A stretch of DNA of 36,385 nt from an alpha proteobacterium MED-G09 (GTDB taxonomy: Bacteria; Pseudomonadota; Alphaproteobacteria; MED-G09): assembly GCA_905182015.1 (NCBI GenBank), contig CAJIZT010000008.1:121801-158185 (forward strand). The letters are read 5' to 3'. Both the position numbers and the translations under genes were made by a program. Shown piece by piece: positions 12,268 through 23,288 of this stretch. Position 1 is the first letter of the stretch, and every line of letters starts with the position of its first letter. A model generated the notes under the pieces. The model was not told the origin of the DNA and made no database searches. It saw nothing but the letters and a program-made list of their open reading frames with translations.

Positions 12268-12924
12268 ATGAAATTTTTTATTGATAGTGTAGATATTGAA
12301 GCCATAAAGAAGTTCACATTAAGCGGGATGGTTGATGGAGTAACAACTAATCCTTCTATTATCGCAAAATCAGGTAGGGATTTTAAAGAAGTTATAAGAG
12401 AGATATGTTCAATTGTTCCTGGACCAGTAAGTGCTGAAGTAACCGCAACTAAGGCAAGCCAAATGATTGAGGAAGGAGAGGTCCTAAGCAAATTAGCAAA
12501 AAATGTCACTGTAAAAGTTCCTCTAACTTGGGACGGCTTAGAGGCATGCAAGAGGCTCGCTGATCAGAATATAATGGTAAATGTTACATTGTGCTTTTCT
12601 GCACAGCAGGCATTGCTTGCAGCAAAAGCAGGTGCGGCCTTTATTTCACCTTTTATTGGACGTCTAGACGATCTTGGAGAAGATGGTATGGATCTAATAA
12701 AGGATATAAGGGCTATTTATGATAATTATTCTAACTTAAAAACTGAAATTTTAGCAGCCTCAATCAGAACTCCCGATCATGTAAGACGAGCTGCAATTTT
12801 AGGCGCCGACGTATCGACCCTTCCCCCGACCGTATTAGAGGAATTAGCGATTCATCCTCTAACAGACAAAGGATTAAAAGCTTTCTTAGATGATTGGGAA
12901 AAAACCGGCCAAAATATAATATAA
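12268..12924 (+). CDS. tal: Transaldolase / fructose-6-phosphate aldolase family
   Basis: This is a small class I aldolase of the TalC/FSA family, acting in the non-oxidative pentose phosphate pathway. The protein has 218 residues from the ATG at 12268, chosen because AAGAGGAAT lies just upstream; the frame runs further back to 12154, but that would overlap priA. The Schiff-base lysine is Lys83 in [21 protein letters not shown] (23-36) is the family N-terminal motif. Glu57 in SAEVTAT sits where, to my knowledge, transaldolases have Glu and true fructose-6-phosphate aldolases have Gln, which favours transaldolase. It overlaps xerC by one base (TAATG). Confidence 0.88.
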   Translation: MKFFIDSVDIEAIKKFTLSGMVDGVTTNPSIIAKSGRDFKEVIREICSIVPGPVSAEVTATKASQMIEEGEVLSKLAKNVTVKVPLTWDGLEACKRLADQNIMVNVTLCFSAQQALLAAKAGAAFISPFIGRLDDLGEDGMDLIKDIRAIYDNYSNLKTEILAASIRTPDHVRRAAILGADVSTLPPTVLEELAIHPLTDKGLKAFLDDWEKTGQNII

Positions 12925-14225
12925 TGAGAGAAATTGAAGATTTAATTCCTAACTCTATCAAGTTTACTTCTTCAAGCGATGATCTACAGGAGCAATGTTA
13001 TTCTTTTATAGGAAGTTTGTTTCAAAAAGGCCGGAGCCCGCTCACAATAAAAGAGTACGCAAGAACTATTTCTCACTTTATTGTTTTTTTAAATAATTAT
13101 TTAGATCACTCAGTAAGGTTACAAGATATAAAAAATTTAGATAAGATAACGATTAATTCTTATCTATCATACTACAGAGAGCCAACAAAAGATCATCTTA
13201 GTGCTGACTTAAAGAAAAGATTCCATCACCAGAGATTTTTTTTTCTTTCAAAAATTCCAGTAAATACCTTAGGCCAGGATATAATCTTTTTTAAAAAAAA
13301 AGAAACTCAAGAGCTTTTAAGTAATCTAGAAAAAACTTTCAATGGGAAGGTTAGGACCGGCCAAGAATTAGAAGATGGTCTTAAGGGTCAAAAAAACCTT
13401 ATGAATAAGATAGAAAGGCTAAGAAGGAATAATTGCATTAAATTTTATGATAAGAATAAAGAAAAATCTGCCAGAAGCGTTGCCCGATGTACCTCTGTAT
13501 TAAGAACATTTATCGATTTCTTAATTAAAAAAAATAATTGGGAGGGTCATAATATAAAAAAAATAGAATCTTCCAGATTCAAACAAAGAACAGATAATAA
13601 AGTTTTTGAAGAAAACGAAATAATAGATTTCTTGCAATACCTTGACCCAGATATAAACAAAATAACCCTCAGTACAAAAGAATCTGCTTGGGAGCAACGA
13701 AGAGATCTATCGATATTATATTTTCTATATTCCTCAGGATTAAGAGTCTCGGAGGTATTGCAATTTAAGAAAAAAAATTTTCCTTTTAAGGAATTTATAA
13801 AAATTAAAGGTAAGGGTGATAAGGAGCGCTTTATTGTCGTCCTTGATATCGTAAATGAAAAAATAGGAAAATACCTTGATAGTTACTCTCACTCAAATCA
13901 TGAGTTAGATTTATTAGATGAAGACCCTCTATTTATTAAATTAACAAAAGGAGTAAAGAAAAAAATATCCGCTAGGGATATTCAAAGAAGTATGAAAAAA
14001 AATATTCAAAGGTTTGATGGCAGTTATCCAATTTTTTCAACACCTCACTCCCTAAGGCATAGTTTTGCTTCTCATATTCTCAGGGGAGGAGCGGATATAA
14101 GGACTATCCAAGAACTCTTGGGTCACAGTAGTCTAGCAAGCACCCAAATATATACGCAATTAGATGAGAAGACCCTTTTAGATGTTTATGATAAATCTCA
14201 CCCACATTCAAAAGATAAGATTTGA
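12924..14225 (+). CDS. xerC: Tyrosine recombinase XerC-like, enlarged N-terminal domain
   Basis: This is a tyrosine recombinase, presumably resolving chromosome dimers at dif. The start is the ATG at 12924, overlapping the tal stop, giving 433 residues; XerC proteins are usually near 300. The catalytic set is complete: Arg274 (YSSGLRVSEV), Lys in GKGDKER (296-300), His375 and Arg378 (HSLRHSF), His401 (LLGHSS) and Tyr410. The extra length sits in the core-binding domain, between about 88 and 180, where a lysine-rich helical segment separates NSYLSYYRE from ARSVARCTSVLRTF. Gene order next to priA and tal supports a chromosomal XerC rather than a phage integrase. XerD is the alternative name. 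Confidence 0.85.
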   Translation: MREIEDLIPNSIKFTSSSDDLQEQCYSFIGSLFQKGRSPLTIKEYARTISHFIVFLNNYLDHSVRLQDIKNLDKITINSYLSYYREPTKDHLSADLKKRFHHQRFFFLSKIPVNTLGQDIIFFKKKETQELLSNLEKTFNGKVRTGQELEDGLKGQKNLMNKIERLRRNNCIKFYDKNKEKSARSVARCTSVLRTFIDFLIKKNNWEGHNIKKIESSRFKQRTDNKVFEENEIIDFLQYLDPDINKITLSTKESAWEQRRDLSILYFLYSSGLRVSEVLQFKKKNFPFKEFIKIKGKGDKERFIVVLDIVNEKIGKYLDSYSHSNHELDLLDEDPLFIKLTKGVKKKISARDIQRSMKKNIQRFDGSYPIFSTPHSLRHSFASHILRGGADIRTIQELLGHSSLASTQIYTQLDEKTLLDVYDKSHPHSKDKI

Positions 14226-15629
14226 TTACATATGCAATGCTCGTCCATCTGTATCTAAAGCGGCTTCTTTAATTGCCTCAGATAATGTAGGATGAGCGTG
14301 ACAAATATGAGCCAAATCCTCTGACGTAGCCTCAAACTCCATAGCGACAGCGGCCTCTGCAATCATAGTTCCTGCCTGGGCTCCAATTATATGAACACCT
14401 AGAATTTGATCACTTTCCTCAGAGGAAAGAATTTTTACAAACCCGTCCGTCATCTTATTAACTTTGGCTCTTCCATTGGCTAAAAACGGAAACTTTCCAA
14501 CTTTATATGATATGGATTTTCCTTTTAAATCCTCTTCTGTCATGCCAACCGATGCAACTTCTGGATTTGTGTAAACTACGCTAGGTATAATTCCATAATT
14601 CACATGCCCTGGCTTGCCTTTAATTAATTCCGCAACAGCTACGCCTTCTTCTTCAGCCTTGTGTGCTAGCATAGGCCCTTCGATAACATCACCTATCGCC
14701 CAAACACCTTCAACATCAGTGCGGTAATTTTTATCAATTTTTATAAAGCCTTTATCGGTCAGCTTAATGCCTAGAGATTCATCAAAAAGTCCTTTGGTAT
14801 TTGGAACTCTACCTGTAGAAACAAGTACAATCTCAGTTTGTAGAGAGGAAGATTCCGAGGAGCTCACATTTTCAATATGCACTTCTACTCCTTCTGAATT
14901 TTTTTGAGTACTTTTAACCTTACTACCTAGAATAAAATTAATTCCTTGTTTTTTTAAGATTTTTTCAAATTGAGAAGACAATTCACCATCTAGGCCTGGA
15001 GCTATTCTATCCAGGTACTCAATTACGGTTACATTCGATCCTAACCTACTCCAAACAGATCCTAGCTCTAGGCCAATATAGCCTCCACCAATTATCGTTA
15101 AAGTTTCAGGTACTTTTTTTAAAGAAAGTGCGCCGGTCGATGAAACAATAGTATCTTCATCAATCTCTACCCCCGGAATAGAGGCTGAAGAAGATCCAGT
15201 TGCTACCACAATATTAGTTGCTTCAATAATCTTTTCAGTTTGATCGTGGAGTGTTAAATTTATTTGATTAGAGGAAATAATTTTAGCTTCAGCAAAAATT
15301 CCTGTTATCTTATTTTTTTTAAAGAGAAAGTCTATTCCTTTAACGTTTCCGTCAATACCTTCATCCTTATAGCTCATCATATCTTTTAGATTCAAAGATA
15401 CATTCTCTACATTAATACCCATAGAGGCTGAATTCTTTGTTTCATGAAAAACCTCTGATGCGTGCAAAAGGGCTTTGGACGGAATACAGCCTACGTTTAA
15501 ACAGGTGCCTCCATGAGCCCCCCTTTTATCAATACATACCACATTTAAGCCTAATTGTGCAGCTCGAATTGCACATACATATCCACCAGGTCCGGATCCA
15601 ATAACGGCTAAATCATAACTTTCTGACAT
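14226..15629 (-). CDS. lpdA: Dihydrolipoyl dehydrogenase (E3)
   Basis: E3 reoxidises dihydrolipoamide in 2-oxoacid dehydrogenase complexes and the glycine cleavage system. The 467 residues hold the FAD motif GSGPGG (11-16), the redox pair Cys43/Cys48 in GGTCLNVGCIPSKALL, the NAD motif IGGGYIGLELG, and the C-terminal His446/Glu451 dyad in HAHPTLSEA. It is the last gene of the sdh-mdh-suc run, two bases after sucD. In relatives sucA and sucB usually precede it here; they are missing. Its stop abuts the xerC stop on the other strand. Confidence 0.96.
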   Translation of the reverse strand: MSESYDLAVIGSGPGGYVCAIRAAQLGLNVVCIDKRGAHGGTCLNVGCIPSKALLHASEVFHETKNSASMGINVENVSLNLKDMMSYKDEGIDGNVKGIDFLFKKNKITGIFAEAKIISSNQINLTLHDQTEKIIEATNIVVATGSSSASIPGVEIDEDTIVSSTGALSLKKVPETLTIIGGGYIGLELGSVWSRLGSNVTVIEYLDRIAPGLDGELSSQFEKILKKQGINFILGSKVKSTQKNSEGVEVHIENVSSSESSSLQTEIVLVSTGRVPNTKGLFDESLGIKLTDKGFIKIDKNYRTDVEGVWAIGDVIEGPMLAHKAEEEGVAVAELIKGKPGHVNYGIIPSVVYTNPEVASVGMTEEDLKGKSISYKVGKFPFLANGRAKVNKMTDGFVKILSSEESDQILGVHIIGAQAGTMIAEAAVAMEFEATSEDLAHICHAHPTLSEAIKEAALDTDGRALHM

Positions 15630-15631
15630 TC

Positions 15632-16507
15632 TTACTTCTCCAATATTTTCAATAACGTTTTACCTAACGAGGCTGGGGAATCCGCAAGAGTTACACCAGC
15701 TTTCTCAAGTGCAGCTATTTTATCTTCTGCGCCACCCTTACCACCAGAAATAATGGCACCTGCATGGCCCATTCGTCTTCCCGGAGGAGCAGTTAATCCC
15801 GCAATAAATCCTACTATAGGCTTTTTGATTGAAGATGAAATAAGAAAATCTGCAGCTTCTTCTTCTGCGGACCCTCCAATCTCACCTATCATAATAATAG
15901 ATTCTGTTTCTTCATCGTTTAAGAATAAATCAAGACAATCGATAAAGTTAGTCCCATTAACTGGGTCGCCTCCTATTCCTATACATGTTGATTGACCTAA
16001 GCCACATGCTGTAGTTTGCCCAACTGCTTCATAGGTTAAAGTCCCAGATCGAGAAACAATACCAACGTTACCTCTCTGGTGGATATGTCCTGGCATAATA
16101 CCAATTTTACATTCGCCTGGGGTAATAATACCTGGGCAGTTAGGTCCTATTAGTCTTGTTTTAGAGTGTATTAACATCTCTTTTACTCTAACCATATCCA
16201 TCACCGGGATACCTTCGGTAATACAAATTACTAATTCTACTTCAGCCTCGATTGCCTCTATTATAGCAGCAGCTGCAAAGGGCGGGGGGACATAAATAAC
16301 CGATACGCTAGCTTGTGTATCTTTCACTGCCTCTGAAACATTATTAAAGACAGGCAAACCAAGGTGTGATGATCCGCCCTTACCTGGCGTAACACCGCCA
16401 ACCATTTTAGTTCCATAAGCTATTGCTTGTTCGGTATGAAAAGTACCTTGGCTACCTGTAATACCCTGACAAATTACCTTTGTTTCTTTATTTATTAATA
16501 CTGACAT
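15632..16507 (-). CDS. sucD: Succinyl-CoA synthetase alpha subunit
   Basis: The alpha subunit binds CoA and carries the phosphohistidine in the step succinyl-CoA to succinate with nucleotide triphosphate formation. The 291 residues include [28 protein letters not shown], and His248 in [14 protein letters not shown], the phosphorylated residue. It overlaps sucC by one base and is followed after two bases by lpdA rather than sucA. Confidence 0.96.
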   Translation of the reverse strand: MSVLINKETKVICQGITGSQGTFHTEQAIAYGTKMVGGVTPGKGGSSHLGLPVFNNVSEAVKDTQASVSVIYVPPPFAAAAIIEAIEAEVELVICITEGIPVMDMVRVKEMLIHSKTRLIGPNCPGIITPGECKIGIMPGHIHQRGNVGIVSRSGTLTYEAVGQTTACGLGQSTCIGIGGDPVNGTNFIDCLDLFLNDEETESIIMIGEIGGSAEEEAADFLISSSIKKPIVGFIAGLTAPPGRRMGHAGAIISGGKGGAEDKIAALEKAGVTLADSPASLGKTLLKILEK

Positions 16508-17676
16508 TATTTGATTCCTGAAATTGCTTTAGTGATTTTTTGTGCGGCATCATCAAGATCTGAGCCGCTGATTACAGTAAGATCTGATTCTTCAATAATT
16601 CTCTTACCCTCTTCAACGTTTGTCCCTTCAAGCCTAACAACTAAAGGTACTGAAATATTGGTTTCCTTTGCAGCAGCAAGAACTCCTTCCGCCACAACAT
16701 CACACCGCATTATACCTCCAAAGATATTGACTAAGATTCCTTTAACATTTTTATCGGACAAAATTATTTTAAATGCTTCCGTTACCTTATCTTGAGTTGC
16801 AGAACCTCCAACATCAAGAAAATTAGCAGGCTCTTCTCCGTAAAGTTTTATAATATCCATTGTTGCCATTGCAAGCCCAGCTCCATTTACTAAACACCCA
16901 ATATTTCCATCCAATTTAATATAGGTTAGACCAATTGCATTAGCGGCCAGTTCAGATGGATCCTCTTCATCGGCATCTCTTAATTCTTCAATATCAGGGT
17001 GACGAAATAAAGCATTATCATCAAAATTAACTTTGGCATCAAGGCATATGAGTTCATTGTCTTCAGTTAAAACTAATGGATTTATTTCTAGCAAACTCAT
17101 GTCTGTTTCAACAAATGCACTGTAAAGATTTTTTAATAAAGAGCCGCTCTTGAGCATTAGACTATCATCCAAACCTAATGCCTTTGAAATAGAAATAACA
17201 TCCTTCTCATTAATCCCAGTCAAGGGGTCGATATCAACGGTTAATAACTTTTCGGGTGTATTTTCAGAAACCTCCTCAATATCCATACCACCCTCAGTTG
17301 ATGCTATGAAATTGACCCGAGAATTTTTTCTATCGACAACAATTGATAAATAAAGTTCATCTACTATATTGCTACCTTCCTCTATATAGACCTTCCGCAC
17401 TAACTGTCCTTCTGGTCCAGTTTGATGAGTTATTAGATTCATGCCAAGAATTTCTTCAGATACTTTTCTTACTTCATCCAGAGACTTGACAACCTTAACA
17501 CCTCCGCCCTTACCTCTTCCCCCGGCATGTATTTGAGCTTTTACGACCCATACACTGCCTCCTATTCTTTCTGCGGCATCGACAGCACTTGCTGAATCTA
17601 AGGCCAAAAATCCTGGTACGGTCGGAACATTATATTTCTTTAATAACTCTTTTGCTTGATATTCATGAATATTCAT
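16507..17676 (-). CDS. sucC: Succinyl-CoA synthetase beta subunit
   Basis: The beta subunit carries the ATP-grasp nucleotide site and, with SucD, interconverts succinyl-CoA and succinate. The 389 residues start [18 protein letters not shown] and contain [38 protein letters not shown]-type and [13 protein letters not shown] motifs. It lies 31 bases after mdh and overlaps sucD by one base. Length and motifs are normal. Confidence 0.96.
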   Translation of the reverse strand: MNIHEYQAKELLKKYNVPTVPGFLALDSASAVDAAERIGGSVWVVKAQIHAGGRGKGGGVKVVKSLDEVRKVSEEILGMNLITHQTGPEGQLVRKVYIEEGSNIVDELYLSIVVDRKNSRVNFIASTEGGMDIEEVSENTPEKLLTVDIDPLTGINEKDVISISKALGLDDSLMLKSGSLLKNLYSAFVETDMSLLEINPLVLTEDNELICLDAKVNFDDNALFRHPDIEELRDADEEDPSELAANAIGLTYIKLDGNIGCLVNGAGLAMATMDIIKLYGEEPANFLDVGGSATQDKVTEAFKIILSDKNVKGILVNIFGGIMRCDVVAEGVLAAAKETNISVPLVVRLEGTNVEEGKRIIEESDLTVISGSDLDDAAQKITKAISGIK

Positions 17677-17707
17677 TTTTTTCTCATTATTTATAAAAAT
17701 TAGTTAA

Positions 17708-18703
<996 letters not shown>

Positions 18704-18716
18704 TTAAAAAAATTTC

Positions 18717-18745
18717 ATGATACTCTTAGCAATGGTTCAGGTAAA
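18717..18745 (-). promoter_or_regulatory. Candidate promoter for mdh-sucCD-lpdA
   Basis: On the minus strand TTTACC (18740-18745) is followed after 17 bases by TATCAT (18717-18722), which is 34 bases before the mdh start. Both boxes deviate from consensus, but spacing is ideal and the location is the longest gap in this gene run. A 5-base-pair inverted repeat (TGGTT/AACCA) overlaps the -35 box. Confidence 0.35.
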
Positions 18746-18758
18746 AACCAAATAGTTA

Positions 18759-19826
18759 TTATAAATATTCTTTTGACCTCATTTCATGCAATCTAGAGAT
18801 GCACCGTTGGAATTCAAACTTACTATCACCCGCTGTATATAATTCTTCAGGTTCGCCATCAGCAGTTATAAATACTTTCTTATGATTATCATATAAAGCA
18901 TCTATCAAAGAAATAAACCTCTTAGCTTCATTTCTTTTTTCTCGCGCAATCTTTGGAATATTTTCAATAAAAATAATATCAAATTCTTTTGCTATAGATA
19001 AAAAATCTTCTGCACCAAGAGGCTTTCCACATAAATCATTAAAATCAAATCTTACACATCCGAGTGCTTGCTTTTTAATTTTTAACTCACGGCCCTTTAT
19101 AAATAAAACCTTCTCCTCATATGGCGACCCATTGGACAGTCTATTAAATATTTCATCGATAGATTTTTTTGATGAATTATTTAGTGGTGAGAAATATGAT
19201 TCAATATTAACTGCTCTATTTTTTCTATAATCTTTGCCACTATCGAGACTTATAACTAAACATTCCTCCTCAAGATACCTAATAAATGGTGTTAATCTGT
19301 CCCTGTGTAAACCGTCTGGATAAAGACCGGCGGGTCTTAGATTTGATGTTGTGATAATAATGGTCCCTTCGTTAAAAAGAATTGTAAATAACTTTCCAAT
19401 AATAGATGCATCGGCTATATCGTAAATCTGAAATTCATCAAAACAAAGAAATTTTGTTTCCAAGGCAACTTCACGACCAATAACAAGAAGCGGATTGCTA
19501 ATATTTTTATTTTTTCTTACCTTATGAAGTCTATTATGCACATCAATCATAAATTCTTGAAAATGAATTCGTTTTTTCTTTTTTATATCGATAGAGCTAA
19601 AGCACATATCCATTAACATGGTTTTTCCAACGCCTGCTTCACCATGCAAATAGATGCCTTTTGATAATTTTTTTCTTTTTTTTATGCTCTGATAGATAGA
19701 AGTCTCAAGACTTAGGCATTCTGACAAAAACTTATCAATTTCAGTCATTGCAAGTTCTTGATTGGCATCAAATTTTATAAGATTTTTTTTTAAGTAATCA
19801 TTATATGTTGAGAGAGGACTCTTCAT
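18759..19826 (-). CDS. zapE: Cell division protein ZapE / AFG1-family ATPase
   Basis: ZapE (AFG1/LACE1 family) is an AAA-like ATPase linked to the Z-ring in bacteria and to protein quality control in mitochondria. The 355 residues contain Walker A GEAGVGKT (62-69), Walker B LCFDEFQIYDIADA (127-140) and TTSNLRPAGLYPDGLHRDRL, a family signature. It is placed between sdhB and mdh, a common alphaproteobacterial arrangement. It starts 22 bases after sdhB. Confidence 0.92.
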   Translation of the reverse strand: MKSPLSTYNDYLKKNLIKFDANQELAMTEIDKFLSECLSLETSIYQSIKKRKKLSKGIYLHGEAGVGKTMLMDMCFSSIDIKKKKRIHFQEFMIDVHNRLHKVRKNKNISNPLLVIGREVALETKFLCFDEFQIYDIADASIIGKLFTILFNEGTIIITTSNLRPAGLYPDGLHRDRLTPFIRYLEEECLVISLDSGKDYRKNRAVNIESYFSPLNNSSKKSIDEIFNRLSNGSPYEEKVLFIKGRELKIKKQALGCVRFDFNDLCGKPLGAEDFLSIAKEFDIIFIENIPKIAREKRNEAKRFISLIDALYDNHKKVFITADGEPEELYTAGDSKFEFQRCISRLHEMRSKEYL

Positions 19827-19848
19827 TCACCAATAATTAGAGGAAATT

Positions 19849-20625
19849 CTATTTCCTAAGGGCTAATTCCTTTTTTATTTCAGCAATAGCTTTGGCAGGA
19901 GATAATCCCTTGGGGCAGGCTTTTGCGCAATTCATAATAGCCCTACAGCTATATACTTTAAAAGCATCATCTAATTCATCTAAACGTTCTTCTTTAAAGT
20001 CATCGCGGCTATCACTTATCCACCTATGGGCTTGTAAAAGAGCTGCGGGTCCAAGATATTTATCTGAATTCCACCAATAGCTTGGGCAAGATGTAGAGCA
20101 GCAAGCACACATTATGCACTCATACATACCGTCTACTTTTTCTCTATCCTCCTTAGACTGATACCACTCTTCTTCTGGTGCAGAGGACTTAGTTTTCAGC
20201 CACGGTTGAATAGATTTATGTTGTTCGTAGAAATTAGTAAGGTCTGGAACTAAGTCTTTAACAACGGGCTGATGGGGAAGGGGGTTGATCTTTACTTGCC
20301 CCTTGATATCTTCAATGGATTTAGTACATGCTAGCGTGTTTACACCATCAATATTCATTGCGCATGAACCACATATACCTTCCCTGCAAGACCTTCTAAA
20401 GGTCAAGGTTGGGTCTAATTCATTTTTGATCTTAATTATAGCATCGAGAACCATTGGTCCACACTTTGATAAATCTATCTCATAGTAGTCCATGCGAGGA
20501 TTATCCTTATCTTCTGGGTTCCATCTGTATATAGAAAAACCTTTCTTATTTTCACTATCAGACTCCAGGGGATAACTTTTACCTTTTTGAACTTTTGAGT
20601 TCTTTGGTAGTGTCAATTCAGCCAT
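19849..20625 (-). CDS. sdhB: Succinate dehydrogenase iron-sulfur subunit
   Basis: SdhB passes electrons from SdhA flavin to quinone through three Fe-S centres. The 258 residues show all ligands: Cys80, Cys85, Cys88 and Cys100 for [2Fe-2S]; Cys170, Cys173, Cys176, then Cys237 for [4Fe-4S]; Cys180, Cys227 and Cys233 for [3Fe-4S]. Trp-rich [14 protein letters not shown] matches the quinone-site region. It follows sdhA after eight bases. Confidence 0.97.
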   Translation of the reverse strand: MAELTLPKNSKVQKGKSYPLESDSENKKGFSIYRWNPEDKDNPRMDYYEIDLSKCGPMVLDAIIKIKNELDPTLTFRRSCREGICGSCAMNIDGVNTLACTKSIEDIKGQVKINPLPHQPVVKDLVPDLTNFYEQHKSIQPWLKTKSSAPEEEWYQSKEDREKVDGMYECIMCACCSTSCPSYWWNSDKYLGPAALLQAHRWISDSRDDFKEERLDELDDAFKVYSCRAIMNCAKACPKGLSPAKAIAEIKKELALRK

Positions 20626-20633
20626 AATAAATC

Positions 20634-22424
20634 CTAATAAACTCTTTCTTTTGGAGGAATATAAGCAATATCATTACTTAATGTATAGTCATGTACTTTT
20701 CTATATGAAATATCTACTTTTCCATTTTCATCAACCCAGGCAAGCGTGTGCTTCATCCAGTCATCATCATTCCTGTCTGGAAAATCTTCTCTTGCATGAC
20801 TGCCTCTAGATTCTGTTCTTTCATCAGCACCAGAGATGGTTGCCATCGCTTGCACTATCATATTATCAAATTCGAGAGTTTCAATAAGATCTGAATTCCA
20901 AATAAGGGATTTATCCTTTACGCCAATATCAGACATATCTTCAAAAACTTTTTTAATCTGCGCACGACCTTCCTTTAAAACCTCATCGGTTCTAAAAACA
21001 GCACAATTATTCTGCATTGTTTTCTGCATATTAAGGCGTAGCTCAGATGTCGGCGTTGAACCATTTGCATTCCTAAATTTATCCAGTCTTTTAATAGAAT
21101 TTTGACCTGCATCCTTGGGGAATTCGACTTCGTGAATCCCTGGCTTAATTATCTCAGTGCACTTAATAGCTGCAGCACGACCTAAAACGACTAAATCTAT
21201 GAGTGAATTTGACCCCAGCCTATTTGCACCATGAACTGAGGCGCACGCCGCTTCACCGACAGCCATGAGACCAGAAACAGTCCTGTCTTCATTTTCCGGA
21301 GATGGATTAAGGACCTCTCCCATATAATTAGTCGGAATACCGCCCATATTATAATGAACGGTTGGAAGGACTGGAATTGGCTCTTTAGTTACATCGACAC
21401 CAGCAAAAACTTTTGCAGATTCTGATATACCAGGCAATCTTTCGGCAAGAATTTCTGGATCTATGTGATCTAAGTGAAGGAAAATATGATCTTTTTCTTC
21501 ACCAACTCCTCTTCCTTCCAGGATCTCAACAGTCATTGCTCGAGAGACAACATCTCTTGATGCTAAGTCTTTAGCCTTTGGAGCATATCGCTCCATAAAA
21601 CGCTCTCCTTCAGAGTTTACAAGGTACCCACCTTCTCCCCTTGATCCTTCAGTAATTAAACATCCTGCGCCATAAATTCCAGTCGGATGAAATTGAACAA
21701 ATTCCATATCTTGTAATGGTAACCCGGCTCTCAAAACCATTGCAGATCCATCGCCAGTACATGTATGGGCTGAAGTAGCAGAAAAATAAGCTCTGCCATA
21801 TCCACCTGTTGCAAGTATAGTTTGAGAAGACTTAAATCTATGCAATTTTCCATCTTCCATACATAAAGCGACAACTCCAACACACTCTCCGCCTGGTGCC
21901 ATAATTAAATCAATAGCAAAGTATTCAATAAAAAAATCAGCTGCTGCACTAATCGATTTTCCATAAAGAGTGTGTAATATTGCATGACCTGTTCTATCTG
22001 CTGCTGCGCAAGTTCTTTGAGCAGGCGGCCCCTCACCGTATTCAGTAGTCATACCACCAAAAGGTCTCTGATATATTTTACCTTCCTCAGTTCTAGAAAA
22101 AGGAACTCCAAAATGCTCTAACTCATATACAGCTTTAGCGGAATTCTTACATAAATATTCAATCGCATCTTGGTCTCCCAACCAATCTGCACCCTTGACG
22201 GTATCGTACATATGCCATCGCCAATCATCTTCACCAAGATTCCCTAAGGCAGCAGATATTCCACCTTGCGCAGCGACAGTGTGACTACGGGTAGGGAAAA
22301 CTTTTGAAATACATGCAGTTTTTAAACCGCCTTCAGCGGCACCTAAAGTTGCCCTTAATCCAGCACCGCCAGCACCAACTACTACCACATCATAAGTGTG
22401 ATCGATAAACTCATATTCTGACAT
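20634..22424 (-). CDS. sdhA: Succinate dehydrogenase flavoprotein subunit
   Basis: SdhA oxidises succinate to fumarate using covalently bound FAD. The ATG at 22424 is preferred over the in-frame ATG at 22439 because TTGGAAAAA precedes it and the latter has no ribosome-binding site; the product is then 596 residues. Seen are the dinucleotide motif [11 protein letters not shown], His48 in [10 protein letters not shown] (FAD attachment), and [20 protein letters not shown], which contains active-site residues. It follows sdhD by 21 bases. Confidence 0.96.
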   Translation of the reverse strand: MSEYEFIDHTYDVVVVGAGGAGLRATLGAAEGGLKTACISKVFPTRSHTVAAQGGISAALGNLGEDDWRWHMYDTVKGADWLGDQDAIEYLCKNSAKAVYELEHFGVPFSRTEEGKIYQRPFGGMTTEYGEGPPAQRTCAAADRTGHAILHTLYGKSISAAADFFIEYFAIDLIMAPGGECVGVVALCMEDGKLHRFKSSQTILATGGYGRAYFSATSAHTCTGDGSAMVLRAGLPLQDMEFVQFHPTGIYGAGCLITEGSRGEGGYLVNSEGERFMERYAPKAKDLASRDVVSRAMTVEILEGRGVGEEKDHIFLHLDHIDPEILAERLPGISESAKVFAGVDVTKEPIPVLPTVHYNMGGIPTNYMGEVLNPSPENEDRTVSGLMAVGEAACASVHGANRLGSNSLIDLVVLGRAAAIKCTEIIKPGIHEVEFPKDAGQNSIKRLDKFRNANGSTPTSELRLNMQKTMQNNCAVFRTDEVLKEGRAQIKKVFEDMSDIGVKDKSLIWNSDLIETLEFDNMIVQAMATISGADERTESRGSHAREDFPDRNDDDWMKHTLAWVDENGKVDISYRKVHDYTLSNDIAYIPPKERVY

Positions 22425-22445
22425 TTTTTCCAATCTCATTTTAAG

Positions 22446-22793
22446 TTAACTTAAAAAACTAATCATAAACATAGAAACAGAAGTTGCCAATGCGACAATA
22501 ACGACCATAACAAGATTTAACTTCCCTAATAAAAACCTCATGAAAACCTCATCCACATAATCATCGAGGATGTGATTAAAGCCAATCCACATATGGTAAC
22601 ACATTGAGAGACTAAAGATTGTTACAATTAGCCACATAAAATTGTTATTTAAACCTTCTATTACATCGATATAAGACTTACCAATCCCTTTAACAAAGAA
22701 ATTGAAAACGAACACGCCCAATAAAAGATTAATTACTGCTGTTGCTCGTTGGAATAAGAAATGGCGTGTACCTTCCGAGTATCTATTTTTCAT
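22446..22793 (-). CDS. sdhD: Succinate dehydrogenase membrane anchor subunit
   Basis: This is a small hydrophobic anchor that helps hold heme b and the quinone site of complex II. The 115 residues form three likely membrane helices (about 20-37, 50-72 and 90-113). YHMWIGFNHILDDYV in the second helix region matches the H-x-x-x-G-x-x-x-I-x-x-D-Y pattern of the family and includes the likely heme-ligand histidine. It lies between sdhC and sdhA. Confidence 0.9.
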   Translation of the reverse strand: MKNRYSEGTRHFLFQRATAVINLLLGVFVFNFFVKGIGKSYIDVIEGLNNNFMWLIVTIFSLSMCYHMWIGFNHILDDYVDEVFMRFLLGKLNLVMVVIVALATSVSMFMISFLS

Positions 22794-22805
22794 AACTCAA
22801 TAAAC

Positions 22806-23195
22806 CTATATAAACCAAACAACTAAAGTAGATAATAAAGATAAAATTACTGTAAGTCGGGCAAGCAACTCAACCGCAGTTAAGCTAAATCCATTTCCGG
22901 TGTCCCAAATAAAGTGTCGGATACCTCCAAAAAGATGGTGGAAAAAGGCCCATGTAAAAAGAAATAAAGCAAACTTAATTATAAAAAAAGAAAACAGCTT
23001 TCCGACAAAATTATATGTATCTGGTCCAAAAACAATAGAAACATACCAAATCAAAAGGAGGAGGCTTCCAAAATAAAGCACAGCGCCAGTAACTCTGTGC
23101 ATTATTGACATAATCATGGTAAAAGATGGTTGATAAATCTGAAGATGCGGTGACAAAGGCCGATCATCATTATTTAATTTATTTTTATTTATCAT
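22806..23195 (-). CDS. sdhC: Succinate dehydrogenase cytochrome b556 subunit
   Basis: This is the second membrane subunit of complex II. The 129 residues contain RPLSPHLQIYQPSFTM and MSIMHRVTGAVLY, the family's signature, then three hydrophobic helices and FHHLFGGIRHFIWDTG with the likely heme-ligand histidine. It is first in the sdhCDAB operon. A perfect TATAAT ends seven bases ahead of the ATG and no Shine-Dalgarno is visible, so the mRNA may be leaderless. Confidence 0.94.
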   Translation of the reverse strand: MINKNKLNNDDRPLSPHLQIYQPSFTMIMSIMHRVTGAVLYFGSLLLLIWYVSIVFGPDTYNFVGKLFSFFIIKFALFLFTWAFFHHLFGGIRHFIWDTGNGFSLTAVELLARLTVILSLLSTLVVWFI

Positions 23196-23201
23196 TCTTA
23201 A

Positions 23202-23207
23202 ATTATA
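23202..23207 (-). promoter_or_regulatory. -10 element of the sdh operon, close to the start codon
   Basis: A perfect minus-strand TATAAT ends six bases before the first base of the sdhC ATG, so transcription would begin at or next to the start codon. TTATCT about 18 bases upstream is a poor -35. No Shine-Dalgarno sits between, which agrees with a leaderless transcript; another unseen promoter upstream remains possible. Confidence 0.4.
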
Positions 23208-23288
23208 CTCTTAAGGTAAACTCAAAGATAATGATTTTTATGGTGTTATTACTTTAGTGTAAACAAAATTTTTAAAGAAAATAATTTT

